A stretch of 64,000 nucleotides of DNA from Apoderus coryli. Lineage: Eukaryota; Arthropoda; Insecta; Coleoptera; Attelabidae. The stretch is taken from assembly GCA_911728435.2 (NCBI GenBank), contig OU452213.1, forward strand, positions 3,637,834 to 3,701,833, written 5' to 3'. This document shows positions 32,778 through 45,714 of this stretch, piece after piece (positions within the stretch are counted from its first letter, which is position 1; each line of letters begins with the position of its first letter). The notes below the pieces were generated by a model, which was not told where the DNA came from, ran no database searches, and saw only the letters and a list, made by a program, of their open reading frames with translations. A program made the position numbers and the translations under genes.

Positions 32778-35700
32778 TATTGAATATTTTGATACTTAGT
32801 TAAGTTCAATCTAAATATTCCTAATTTGATTGAATATTTTGATAGCTAACTTGATTGTAAATATTCCTAATTTTATCGGACATTTTGATAGCTAACTTGA
32901 TTGTAAATATTCCTAATTTTATAGGACATTTTGATAGCTAACTTGATTGTAAATATTCCTAATTTTATAGGACATTTTGATAGCTAACTTGATTGTAAAT
33001 ATTCCTAATTTTATCGGACATTTTGATAGCTAACTTGATTGTAAATATTCCTAATTTTAGCGGACATTTTGATAGCTAACTTGATTGTAAATATTCCTAA
33101 TTTTATAGGACATTTTGATAGCTAACTTGATTGTAAATATTCCTAATTTTATAGGACATTTTGATAGCTAACTTGATTGTAAATATTCCTAATTTTATAG
33201 GACATTTTGATAGCTAACTTGATTGTAAATATTCCTAATTTTATAGGACATTTTGATAGCTAACTTGATTGTAAATATTCCTAATTTTATCGGACATTTT
33301 GATAGCTAACTTGATTGTAAATATTCCTAATTTTATCGGACATTTTGATAGCTAACTTGATTGTAAATATTCCTAATTTTATAGGACATTTTGATAGCTA
33401 ACTTGATTGTAAATATTCCTAATTTTATAGGACATTTTGATAGCTAACTTGATTGTAAATATTCCTAATTTTATCGGACATTTTGATAGCTAACTTGATT
33501 GTAAATATCCCTAATTTTATCGGACATTTTGATAGCTAACTTGATTGTAAATATTCCTAATTTTATAGGACATTTTGATAGCTAACTTGATTTTAAATAT
33601 TCCTAATTTTATAAGACATTTTGATAGCTAACTTGATTGTAAATATTCCTAATTTTATCGGACATTTTGATAGCTAACTTGATTTTAAATATTCCTAATT
33701 TTATAAGACATTTTGATAGCTAACTTGATTGTAAATATTCCTAATTTTATCGGACATTTTGATAGCTAACTTGATTGTAAATATTCCTAATTTTAGCGGA
33801 CATTTTGATAGCTAACTTGATTGTAAATATTCCTAATTTTATAGGACATTTTGATAGCTAACTTGATTGTAAATATTCCTAATTTTATAGGACATTTTGA
33901 TAGCTAACTTGATTGTAAATATTCCTAATTTTATAGGACATTTTGATAGCTAACTTGATTGTAAATATTCCTAATTTTATCGGACATTTTGATAGCTAAC
34001 TTGATTGTAAATATCCCTAATTTTATCGGACATTTTGATAGCTAACTTGATTGTAAATATTCCTAATTTTATAGGACATTTTGATAGCTAACTTGATTGT
34101 AAATATTCCTAATTTTATCGGACATTTTGATAGCTAACTTGATTATAAATATTCCTAATTTTATCGGACATTTTGATAGCTAACTTGATTGTAAATATTC
34201 CTAATTTTCTCGGACATTTTGAGAGTTAGGTTTAATGTAAATATTCCTAATTTTATCGGAAATTTTGATAGCTAACTTGATTGTAAATATTCCTAATTTT
34301 ATAGGACATTTTGATAGCTAACTTGATTGTAAATATTCCTAATTTTATAGGACATTTTGATAGCTAACTTGATTGTAAATATTCCTAATTTTATAGGACA
34401 TTTTGATAGCTAACTTGATTGTAAATATTCCTAATTTTATAGGACATTTTGATAGCTAACTTGATTGTAAATATTCCTAATTTTATAGGACATTTTGATA
34501 GCTAACTTGATTGTAAATATTCCTAATTTTATCGGACATTTTGATAGCTAACTTGATTTTAAATATTCCTAATTTTATAAGACATTTTGATAGCTAACTT
34601 GATTGTAAATATTCCTAATTTTATCGGACATTTTGATAGCTAACTTGATTGTAAATATTCCTAATTTTAGCGGACATTTTGATAGCTAACTTGATTGTAA
34701 ATATTCCTAATTTTATAGGACATTTTGATAGCTAACTTGATTGTAAATATTCCTAATTTTATAGGACATTTTGATAGCTAACTTGATTGTAAATATTCCT
34801 AATTTTATAGGACATTTTGATAGCTAACTTGATTGTAAATATTCCTAATTTTATAGGACATTTTGATAGCTAACTTGATTGTAAATATTCCTAATTTTAT
34901 CGGACATTTTGATAGCTAACTTGATTGTAAATATCCCTAATTTTATCGGACATTTTGATAGCTAACTTGATTGTAAATATTCCTAATTTTATAGGACATT
35001 TTGATAGCTAACTTGATTGTAAATATTCCTAATTTTATCGGACATTTTGATAGCTAACTTGATTATAAATATTCCTAATTTTATCGGACATTTTGATAGC
35101 TAACTTGATTGTAAATATTCCTAATTTTCTCGGACATTTTGAGAGTTAGGTTTAATGTAAATATTCCTAATTTTATCGGAAATTTTGATAGCTAACTTGA
35201 TTGTAAATATTCCTAATTTTATAGGACATTTTGATAGCTAACTTGATTGTAAATATTCCTAATTTTATAGGACATTTTGATAGCTAACTTGATTGTAAAT
35301 ATTCCTAATTTTATCGGACATTTTGATAGCTAACTTGATTGTAAATATTCCTAATTTTATAGGACATTTTGATAGCTAACTTGATTGTAAATATTCCTAA
35401 TTTTATAGGACATTTTGATAGCTAACTTGATTGTAAATATTCCTAATTTTATAGGACATTTTGATAGCTAACTTGATTGTAAATATTCCTAATTTTATCG
35501 GACATTTTGATAGCTAACTTGATTGTAAATATCCCTAATTTTATCGGACATTTTGATAGCTAACTTGATTGTAAATATTCCTAATTTTATAGGACATTTT
35601 GATAGCTAACTTGATTGTAAATATCCCTAATTTTATCGGACATTTTGATAGCTAACTTGATTGTAAATATTCCTAATTTTAGCGGACATTTTGATAGCTA

Positions 35701-36275
35701 ACTTGATTGTAAATATTCCTAATTTTATAGGACATTTTGATAGCTAACTTGATTGTAAATATTCCTAATTTTATAGGACATTTTGATAGCTAACTTGATT
35801 GTAAATATTCCTAATTTTATAGGACATTTTGATAGCTAACTTGATTGTAAATATTCCTAATTTTATAGGACATTTTGATAGCTAACTTGATTGTAAATAT
35901 TCCTAATTTTATCGGACATTTTGATAGCTAACTTGATTGTAAATATTCCTAATTTTATAGGACATTTTGATAGCTAACTTGATTGTAAATATTCCTAATT
36001 TTATCGGACATTTTGATAGCTAACTTGATTATAAATATTCCTAATTTTATCGGACATTTTGATAGCTAACTTGATTGTAAATATTCCTAATTTTCTCGGA
36101 CATTTTGAGAGTTAGGTTTAATGTAAATATTCCTAATTTTATCGGAAATTTTGATAGCTAACTTGATTGTAAATATTCCTAATTTTCTCGGACATTTTGA
36201 GAGTTAGGTTTAATGTAAATATTCCTAATTTTATCGAATAATTTGAAAGTTAAGTTCAATGTGAATAGTCCTAAT
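32778..36275. repeat. 46-bp satellite array, ~75 copies with higher-order structure
   Basis: Head-to-tail monomers of 46 bp with consensus GACATTTTGATAGCTAACTTG then ATTGTAAATATTCCTAATTTTATAG. The edges (32778-32870 and 36230-36275) are diverged. A marker variant containing GAGAGTTAGGTTTAATG occurs at 34221, 35141, 36107 and 36199. The first two intervals are 920 and 966 bp, exactly 20 and 21 monomers, so part of the array is built from longer duplicated blocks. No coding potential. Confidence 0.97.
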
Positions 36276-36279
36276 TCTA

Positions 36280-37257
36280 TCACATGAGTGGGTTATCTCG
36301 ACAATATGTCAAGCTGTACGTACAGGGAAAACTCCTTAAACATTTGATTGGAGTTTGTTTTATATAATTAATGTAATTTGCTCGCAACAACGGCAATACC
36401 ATCATAGGGTGCGTATAAGTGCATTGTACTTCTAGCAAAGTAACTCAGAAACCATAACTTACAGTTAGTTAGTTATCTATGTTTAACGTAAAGATTGGTT
36501 AAAATTAGCTACGGATACTGTAAATTATTGTCATACTAATCAAACCGTTAAGATGCAATTGAAAGAACCCTAAAAAAATATATTATTACTGGGTTAGCCG
36601 TCTACATGCTATGTTCAAGGGCGCAGTGCTGTCTTCCTAGAACACCAACGTTTTTTCTTTCGTCGTTTAACAATTTTTGTTGTATGTATTAAGCTTTTGT
36701 AATAGTGGTCACGGTGTGAAAAGTTTTGGTAAAATGGGTACAGACGATTTGTTCCAAATAATTTTTATGGTAGCACATTTGGGCATAGCGATGAATTGTT
36801 TAAAATTTATCAATATTTATCTACTGTTGTAGGACAGCCCTTGTAAACCCTTATTATAATAATAAAGTATTCTATTACAGGGCACCTTATACTACTTGAA
36901 AATCAATTAGAGTCCAATTATTGCAAGGATATCCGGTCAAGCTAAGAATAGAGAAGGTATACATACTTCAATTTTATATTTGAGAAACCACCTGAAAGTT
37001 CTTCATTTTGTATAAAACAAGAACAAGATTGTAACAAGAAACCCCAGCAGAGTATTCAGGTGATTTCGAAGTAGGCAGAAGTATTTAATCCATTCACACA
37101 TTGATGTTGTGCTCTTTTTGTTCGTCCCTTATTTGTACGTCGAACTTTAGAGTTATTTACACCCGTTGAATAATATTTCAATTCTTTGTAACTAATCAGG
37201 CTAAAAGTTTTTTAACACGCCGACAGACAAACAGCTTTTGTAATAAACGTCCTTTAA
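36280..37257. other. no recognisable gene
   Basis: Unique-looking AT-rich sequence at the right edge of the satellite. No conserved frame, RNA gene or repeat was recognised. Confidence 0.5.
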
Positions 37258-37540
37258 TCACACGAGGTGTGTTTGAAAAGTTTGATTTGAAGCAACAGAG
37301 ATATCTTCAGGATTAAATGACAATCTCAGCTGATTGTCATCAGCGTACATATAGGGACTACAAAAATTAAGACAGCTTGGCAGGTTGGATGTATATATAC
37401 GGAAAAGCAGAGGTCCCAATACTGATATCTGAGGTACACCACAAGCTATGTAGCTCAAGTCAGATCTTCCATTAAGGGTTTCAACAAATTGACGACGACC
37501 GTGCAAATAACTCTTCAGAAAATTCACTTTTTTCCAATTT
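37258..37540 (-). pseudogene. reverse transcriptase fragment with YADD box
   Basis: About 90 residues: 'LKSYLHGRRQFVE', then 'ACGVPQISVLGPLLF' (Ile replaces the usual Gly of PQGS) and the catalytic 'YMYADDNQL'. It is an internal palm fragment of a Jockey/CR1-type element, of a different family from the copy at 38 kb. Confidence 0.8.
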
Positions 37541-37989
37541 TTTTTTCAACAACAAAAATTGCTGCACACAAAATGCTATAACTCACTAATCAAAAGTCAG
37601 ATTGCTGTCAAATTTATACACGTATCGAGTCAAGGTTAATACTAAATAAAAATCATATTATGGCCTTTTTTAATGACCAATGTATATTTTTACAATCAGC
37701 AATTTGAAATATTTTTAAAAACCAAGTAGAATATTTGGACGGACACAATAAAAGAAGGGTTAGGTAATATTACGTAAATATTGTGCCATATATACCTATT
37801 TGTATACAGAAAGGGTTATTGGTTATTTATTGTCACTGCTTTTGAAGAAGAGTTAAAGAAATATTGTAAAAATCTATTGATATTTTTGTGCAAGAAAAGA
37901 TTTTGATTTGATTTACCTATAGGTTGTTGTAAAAAAAATATGGATATAACTTAAGGGTCGTAAAATTATATGAGCGTATATTTTGTCGT

Positions 37990-39560
37990 ATACATTTAGC
38001 TAGAAACTAGAAGTGCTCTGAAAAGTCTAAAACCGATAGATAACCTACCCGCGATGGTGGTTAAAGATTGTGCTTATGCATTTGTAGAACCATTGTATTA
38101 CATTTTTAATTTATCCCTGCGGTCCAACTTGTTTCCTGACTACTGGAAGATAGCTCGTATATGTCCTATACATAAATCGGGAGATATTAACAGAATCGAA
38201 AACTATCGACCTATTTCAATTCTTCCTAATTTCGCAAAGGTTTTTGAAATTGCTCTGCACAATAAGTTATTTGGGCAAATAAAACATAGGCTAGTTTACC
38301 AGCAACATGGGTTTATTAAGGGTCGTTCTACGGTGACCAATCTAACCACTTCCGGCTGTCGGTCGAGGTTTGCAAGTCGACGCAATCTATACTGACTTTT
38401 CCAACAGAAGATGTGCGGCATTGGCTTCGGCAGGAATCTGATATCTTTTTTTCAGTCCTATCTGGGAGCAAGGCAACAATTTGTTGAATACAATGGATTC
38501 AGTTCATGTTCATTTACAGCCTCAAGTGGAACTGCGCAGGGCACTACGTTGGCTCCTCTTCTCTTTGCAATATTCGTAAACGATCTTGGCTCTGGTTTCA
38601 ATAGCAATTATTTGTTGTTTGCGGATGATTTAAAATTGTATCGCACTGTTGTTTGTGAGAACGATTGCGCACAGCTTCAAACAGATCTGTGTCGGCTCTC
38701 AGAATGTTGTGATCTAAATAGACTTCCTCTAAATCTGAACAAATGTAAGTCGGTGACATTTACAAGACGTCAAGATCCGTTTTTGCGAAACTACACCATC
38801 GATAATTCAAATTTGGAACGCTGCGCTTTAATCAAAGATCTTGGTGTATACTTGGATGGTGATTTATCTTTCAACTACCACATTGAGCAAGTTTCTGCTA
38901 ATGCTTTGCGAATGTTAGGATTTATTTTTAGACAGACCAGAGAATTCAACAACATGGACTGCCTGAAAAGTCTCTATTTCGCCTTTGTTGTGTCTATTTT
39001 GGAATTCGCTACAATCATTTAGTCGCCCATCTACCGTGTTCATATGCAGAGATTGGAGAGTATCCAACGTAAGTTTTTAAAATATTTGTCATTTAAAATT
39101 GATGGATATTTTCCTCCTCGTGGGTGTGATCACGGCCTGTTACTGGCAAGGTTTGGATTTCGGTTGTTAGCCGAGAGACGCATCTTCGCGTCTCAGATCT
39201 TTCTTTTTAAGTTGATCAACAATATGTTGGATTGTCCTCGGTTGCTTTAGCAGCTATGCCCTAGGGTTCACTCTAGAAGCGCTAGTTTATTTTGGGTGCC
39301 ACAGATTCGTTCTAATTATGAATCTAAAGCACCGCTATTTCTGGCTGGTAAATACAGCAACCGATTAGTTATTAATGAAAACGTTGATTTTTTTGAGTAT
39401 CGCTTGATTCTTTTAAGAAAAGTTTAGAGACATGTTTGTTTTGATGAATTATGTTCATGTGTTAATTATTTATTGTTATTATTAATTGTTCTCAATTTTC
39501 TTTCGTTTTGATACGTGTATTTCCTTTTTGTATTTTTCTATTTTTCAGTTAGTTTTAATA
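37990..39560 (+). pseudogene. Jockey-like reverse transcriptase remnant, copy B
   Basis: Frames 38054-38395, 38411-39022 and 39044-39250 together give most of an RT: 'ICPIHKSGD', 'NYRPISILPNFAK', 'QHGFIKGRSTVTN', 'GTAQGTTLAPLLF', intact 'LLFADDLKLY', and the tail 'FLKYLSFKIDGYFP'. Frameshifts near 38345-38410 and an in-frame TAG at about 39020 break it. An AATAAA near 39558 may be its polyadenylation signal. It is the same family as 30220-31505 but in the other orientation, on the other side of the satellite. Confidence 0.85.
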
Positions 39561-39564
39561 AAGA

Positions 39565-40334
39565 GATTATTATTTTTTACAACTGCGAAACGTAATAAAA
39601 ATTGAAAAAATGTTGTAACAAAACACCAATATATACCGTTATACGTTTTTGCATAAAACTTGACCATTTTTTAGGTAAAAATTGCCCAAGTTGCAATAAA
39701 GTATGCTAAACAAGTTGCATAAAAAGTTATATTATAGGGTATTCTTGAAAAAGCACAATTTTTTCTTTACAAATTGTGCAACGGTACATGCAAGCCTCGT
39801 AAAAAATTGCATCACAATTTTTTTATTATTTCTATTTTTATGGCTACCATATTACCGAATTTCCCTGCCAATATAAACATTTATTAGGCACTTTTCAAAA
39901 GCAATTATCAGTAACATAAATTGGTACATTTTTGTTACTTGAATGAATGAATATAAAAAAAATCTTTTCAACTTATTCCCTGTCTCTTCAGAAACTGATT
40001 CATAATAATATCACAAAGTAGAAAATGACGAAAAGGCAGTATGCGAATAAACAATTAGTGTATAACACTGACTCTGACTGCAAACACCTGGTTGAAGGAC
40101 TATTTCTCTTCTTCCATTTCTTTATAAATCTTTGTGTTTATTATATTATTATTGAGGAATCAATTTCTTTTAATATGGTCAAATTGCTTTAAAATATGGT
40201 TCATACAAAATATTAATAGTCTGACTAAGTGGGTAGTAAAAGTCACAAGAATGTGTGATGGTTGGATACACATTATTATTTGAAATTTCAGGTATATACT
40301 CGTTGGAATTGAATGGTTAGTAAGGGGTATAGTA
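39565..40334. other. no recognisable gene
   Basis: AT-rich sequence with only short frames; nothing recognised. Confidence 0.5.
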
Positions 40335-40688
40335 TACAGGATGAGTTATTAGTGCGTCGAAGTTCGATATTAACTCAAAGACCAAAAATTTCACGCAAAA
40401 CTAAGCAGCCAGTGTGTAGGCACACAATTTCATTGGTTTAGACTTGACATTAATCAGTGTGTTCAAAAGTTACCACTAGTATTGTATGCAAAACATGGCG
40501 AATTCTAAGGCTTCTGTACTGGATGATGAAATAATTTAAACTCTGCTTCTTACGGGCATAGCTTTTTGATAGTTATCAACTTTGAGGAAAAGATAATTGT
40601 TAGCATATAGTGCAAAACCTGTACACAGGGTGAGTCCAAACTCAAGTTGGCGTTTTACTCGAATTTTCCAAATGAGACACCCTATATA

Positions 40689-41980
40689 TCGGGTCCGCCA
40701 TCTAACGTTTTTTTTTCAACTAGTGCTTATTTCGTGAAGGGTAACACTTAGCTCATGTCTGATTTGACAGATAATTAGTTTTATCCTTCCGCTGAACGAA
40801 TATGGTTGTGTATACGCTTGAACAACGCTGGGAAATATTGCGACATTACTTTGAAAATCATGGTAATGTTGCAGAATGTGTGCGAAAATTGCGTACGGAT
40901 TTTGGAAGAAGAGAAGCACCGTCAGCTCCGTATGTTCGTTATCTCGTGAAAAAAGTGAAAGAAACTGGCATCCTCATCGATAAACCAAAGCGTGAAAAGC
41001 CAAAAACACCCGAGAATATTGCTCCTGTGGCAGAAAGTGTGCGTGAAGCGCCATCAAGATCAATTCACCGTCGGTCTCAACAATTGAACATTTCGGAGAC
41101 ATCATTGAGACAAATTTTGCATAAAGACCTTGGTATGACGCCATACAAATTCCAATTGGTTCAGGAGTTGAAGCCAACTGACCATCCAATACGTTTTCGC
41201 TTCGCTCAGTGGCCCTGCGATCGACTTACAGAAGATGCCGATTTTGCCAAAAAAATCATATTTTCAGATGAAGCTCATTTTGATCTTGGCGGGTATGTAA
41301 ACAAGCAAAATTGTCGCATTTGGGGCACAGAAAACCCGCACGCATACATTGAAAAGCCGATGCACCCAAAACGAGTCACTGTTTGGTGCGGATTTTCGTC
41401 CGGAGGCATAATTGGGCCATTTTTCTTCGGAAATGAGCAAGGAGTGGCCGTTACAGTCAATGGCGATCGTTATCGGGCCATGTTGAACGAATTTTTGTTC
41501 ACAAAAATTAAGAGGAGGATATTGGCAACATTTGGTTTCAACAGGACGGCGCTACGTGCCACACAGCCGAAGCTACACTCGATGTTTTGCGCCCTTTTTT
41601 TGAAAATCGCATTATCAGCCGCAGAGCTGATGTCGTTTGGCCACCTCGGAGCTGCGATTTGACACCGTTGGACTATTATTTGTGGGGTGCCGTCAAAGAT
41701 AAGTGTTACGTCGACAAGCCAGAGACAATTGGCGCTTTAAAGGACAATATTCGTGAAGCCATTGGTGAAATACAGCTGCACACAATCGATTATGTGCTTA
41801 CAAATTGGACCGATCGTGTAGGCTACTGCATGGCCAGCCGAGGCAGCCATTTGAATGAAATTATTTGTCATTATTAACCGGAAGGATTGTACTTTCAAAT
41901 AAAAAAATAAATTTGAGAAAATATTCAGCAGTTTTTCTTTTATAGCATTTTCAAAAAAAAAAGTTATCTGGCAGACCCAA
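40689..41980 (+). mobile_element. DD41D mariner copy 3
   Basis: A 1292-bp element with TA at 40687-40688 and 41981-41982, inserted into the left part of the 3-kb TIR element. It retains the full 3' region that copy 1 has lost. Confidence 0.93.
40802..41877 (+). pseudogene. frameshifted mariner transposase, copy 3
   Basis: Starts as in copy 1 with an in-frame 6-base deletion near 41007. A single-base deletion near 41509 (AAAATTAAGAGG against AAAATTGAAGAGG) shifts the frame before the second catalytic Asp. The second part resumes in another frame from about 41587 to the normal stop at 41875-41877. Confidence 0.92.
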
Positions 41981-43375
41981 TATAATATCAAAAACTGGAA
42001 AATTGATAAGCTTTTATTCTTATAGAGCCTTTCTTATACCTAAAGCTATTAGTTTTTAAGATATTTTCAGTTTTGCCTGAAATTTTTGATCTTTGAGGTA
42101 ATATCCTCAGAAAAATAAATAAAAATAGAAGTGGGCATTATGATCCTATATATTCTATTCATAGCCCTTATTCATGTTTTATTTATAGTATAGTACAATA
42201 ATTCTTGTAGGTTTCCCAGTGATCAAGCCTATCAATCTCAGAAATTGAAAAAGAAAAGTATGCACATTAAGGCTCCTGTTCGAGACATGGTCAGTGAGGA
42301 ACGTGTTGCTATTAAAAGTACAATACTCTAGAAAACTCAGGTTTGTATAAAAGACCACAAAATGTGGCATTTTCAAAACCAGATTTCTAAAGGATTCTAC
42401 CTTTGATTGCTTACCAGTTTACACGAGCAGATCCAAGAGCCATAATTTAAATATCTAAATATTATAATGATTGATATACTTACAATTTTTCAGTTTTAAT
42501 AAGCCTAGTAGAAAGATAAGAAAGAAGACACCTGAAGCATTGACAATTGAAAAAGAAAAGTATGCTCATAATCCTGAAATTACTTATAATTCATTCATGT
42601 GAAATTGTTTATATCATTTTTAGTACTTCCACATGCAGATCAGATTTAGATGGAGCAGATTTAACAACTAGTTCAAGAAATCCCTCGACAAAACGGTATT
42701 TTTAATAATTTCGGAAATATATGATATCGGTGTATCGCATAATATACCTACTATTAATTTATGTAATTAAAAATTCATAATTGAAGAGCTTGGCGGCAAA
42801 AGGTAACAAGCCACATGTCGCAATTTTAAATACTGATGTTGCTTATTGCCTTTTGTGCAAAATATTCAATATAATATTTTAATCGTAAAAGGAAATTTAC
42901 AAACTACTACAAAACACCTATTATCTAATTACGAAAGATTAAACACAGATCACTTACTCTCATTAAGAACAGCAGTCAAAGATAGTTTTCTCATTTTTAT
43001 GAGAAGTGTGGCTTGTTACCTTTTTCCGCCAAGCGCTTCAATTATATACCTTTGCATTTAATAGTAAATATTTTCATAATATAGAAAGTGTTTCCTTTTA
43101 ATCCCAGACATATATTATTTAATAAATTATATTTGAAAAAAATGCACGACAGTTCCTGCGTAGGTATGTATTTATTATTGGAAACTACAACCACGATTTC
43201 AAAAGAATTATACTACGCCACTGGCTTTTGTTTACATGCACTCCTTCTGTCATTATAAAGGTAAATATTGACCTTTATGTTATGAAGACAAACATTGAAA
43301 TTAGATGACATTTCTATTTTTATTTATTTTTCTGAGGTAATATTCAACTTCGACGCACTAATAACTCACCCTGTA

Positions 43376-43965
43376 TTTAATATTGTACAGGGTGTTTTCT
43401 AATTGAATGTCAATATATTCAACGGTTGAACAAAAAGCTATAAAATGAAATTATTGTATTTGTTGTATCTGCGATATCGGATCACGAAAACAGCTCGAAA
43501 GCAAACCTACTTTATATTGAAAGAAAAATCGTTTTCAATATTTGAAAAATTCACTATCACTATCATTTTACCTGTATTGTGATATTTAAATAGGCAATAA
43601 ATGCAGGGAGATGATCGAAAAATAAAAAAGACCAACGTACTTTCTTAAAAAAAGAAAAAAACATTCAATAGACAGGATGTAGGAGGAGTTCCTTGTAATA
43701 CATTTGAAGTAATATGAGAATTGTAGAAGTTTTATTTAGATGTGATTTTGATTTTGCCGTTTTCTATAATCTTTTTTTTTATTTTTATATTATTTTACAA
43801 ATTTTATATAGAAAAAAGGATTGTTATTCCAAAAGAACGTTTTTTATAACTATTTTATGTTGATGTATTTTGCAAAAGAAAATTCCAACGCGATTACAGG
43901 TGTTTTTCTTACATAGGACTCCTTGGAGCCCAATCAATAATAATATGTAGATTGTAGTTTGTTTT
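43376..43965. other. no recognisable gene
   Basis: AT-rich sequence beginning with another 'tacagggtgttttctaattg' element end near 43386. Nothing else recognised. Confidence 0.45.
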
Positions 43966-43969
43966 TCGG

Positions 43970-44470
43970 AGTCGTTTAGGCGGTTTGAACTCCCCTCACT
44001 TCGACCTGCAGAAGATCTTTTGTGAATGACTCTAATCTATGAATTGCCTAGCTGTCCCACACTTTTCATAAAGTTGATGATTTCTCTGGGGGCTAAATTC
44101 CTTGCCTCGTCGGGTGTTAGGGTCACCCCTCCAAGGTGTTTTAGCCTTTTGCACAGAGCACGTGTTCTGTTGTCTCTGTTGCGTCTTCACAAAACCGACA
44201 AGTGTCGTCCTCGGTTAGGCCCATCTTTTTGAGATGGTACTTCACTGGGTGGTGTCCCGTAAAAAGGCCTATAATTCGCCTTAGGTCGCTTCTCTCCAGT
44301 TGGATAAGCTTCCGTGCGTTGGCCTCTGAAGGTTTGATAAACTTTTTTGATTGTCTTAGGCCTGGAGTGTTTCTCCAGTAGGACTTAAGTTGTTCCTGGG
44401 AATCGTGGTTCCCCATTTATTCAATTTTGACGGTCTGCAATGGCCACTTCAAATGGGATTTCAAAATCAG
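43970..44470 (-). pseudogene. 3' fragment of an I/R1-like non-LTR element, copy B
   Basis: A minus-strand frame 44141-44416 reads 'LKSYWRNTPGLRQSKKFI', 'RRIIGLFTGHHPVKYHL' and 'CRFCEDATETTEHVLC', a C-x2-C...H...C arrangement. It matches copy A at 29560-30130. No RT core is present. Confidence 0.75.
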
Positions 44471-44499
44471 GTTTGCGTGGCAAAGCGTCCGGCGGTTTT

Positions 44500-45710
44500 A
44501 ATAATAATAATAATAATAAATCGTCTTTATTTTTGAAAGTAACAATATCATAACACTATACCTACATATAACACAGTTAAAACAGTCACTAGATAGGGCG
44601 AAGTCTAGCTTAGAGCTACTCTACTCAACCCTAAATAGCAACCAACATGAGTTAAACAATATTACACAAATACAAAAAATTAACACTATTCTTCCATATC
44701 ATTTGCCTATCTATAAATCACCGTGTGCGAAATAAAAAAAATAAAAAATAGATCACCCTGTGATTGCACGATTCCACTCTCAAAGGACAAGATTCTACTA
44801 TAAATTTAAAAGGAATGCAAGTGAAATAATAAAAAAGACAATCAATTAATGGTATCGATCAAGAAGGTATCTCTTAAAATTAATTTTAAACCTAGCTGGA
44901 CTCAATATCCGGAACCCCTTAGGAATAGTATTATAGAGCTTTATGGCGTTGTATGTAAAACCCCTCTGAAAAAGCGATGTGCGATGATGTGGTAAGGTAA
45001 GGCGGTCAATGTGTCGAACATCTCTATCATGAATATCCCTCCTAGGTACAAGTTTTTCTCTAATATCAGAAGGAGCATCTGAATCAAACGTTATATGAAT
45101 AACAAAATTCCCAAGATGCAGAAGGCGACGATCCTCCATTCTCAGCCAGCCCATATCATGGATTACATGGGACACGTGATCATACTTTCTAAGACCCTTT
45201 ACAAATCTAGCACAACAGTTCTGAACTCTTTGTATGCGTTCACGATCCATGCTGTCCAACAGAGGACCGTAAACAAAATCACAATAATTAAAGGTAGATA
45301 AAACCAATGCTTCACATAGTGTTTGACGCAACCCCCGGCCCAAAATATGTTTATTTGAATACAAGAGTTTTAAGGTAACGTATGACTTTCTAAGCAACCC
45401 TTTCACGTGCTCCCGACATCTCAATGAAATATCCATATTCACACCCAAGTTCCTTGCAGATTTGACCCATTGGACAACATTACTATTTATTACAACTCTA
45501 AAATTGTCTTTGAGAAAATCTACATCATTTCTATTGCTAAACAGTAGCAGGTTTAATTTTGATGGATTCAACATTAAATTATGATTCCTGGAGAGGGTGT
45601 ACAATACATGAAGATCGGCGTTGACGTTCTGTTGGGCTTCCATATAATTATTAGTGGGAAACGAGTAATAGATTTGAGTATCGTCAGCAAAGGCCTGAAT
45701 TTTACAATTT
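44500..45710 (-). pseudogene. 5'-truncated Jockey/CR1-like element with TTA-repeat tail
   Basis: The frame 44846-45643 is open for 265 codons (thumb and C-terminal tail; 'LSTFNYCDFVYGPLL', 'RIQRVQNCCARFV', 'YNTIPKGFR'). It continues upstream through 'AFADDTQIYYSF' at about 45690-45700, so the catalytic Asp pair is kept. The element's 3' end is a (TTA)n run at 44502-44520. The N-terminal part of RT and the endonuclease are missing. Confidence 0.85.
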
Positions 45711-45714
45711 TCTT

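Larger units (their letters stand above)
40335..43375. mobile_element. 3.04-kb TIR element with a nested mariner
   Basis: Terminal inverted repeats of about 41 bp: 40336-40376 starts ACAGGATGAGTTATTAGTGC and the right end 43334-43374 is its near-perfect complement. The core 'GAGTTATTAGTGCGTCGAAGTT' is identical. A TA flanks each end. Subtracting the mariner at 40689-41980 leaves about 1.75 kb. The interior around 42200-42700 has short Lys/Glu-rich blocks bounded by splice-like sites ('ttttcag', 'tttttag') that could be remnants of a coding region, but I recognise no transposase. Confidence 0.8.

Noticed and set aside
32778..36275. CRISPR-like regular repeats
   Set aside because: The 46-bp units are directly adjacent with no unique spacers, and the genome is eukaryotic. 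It is a satellite.
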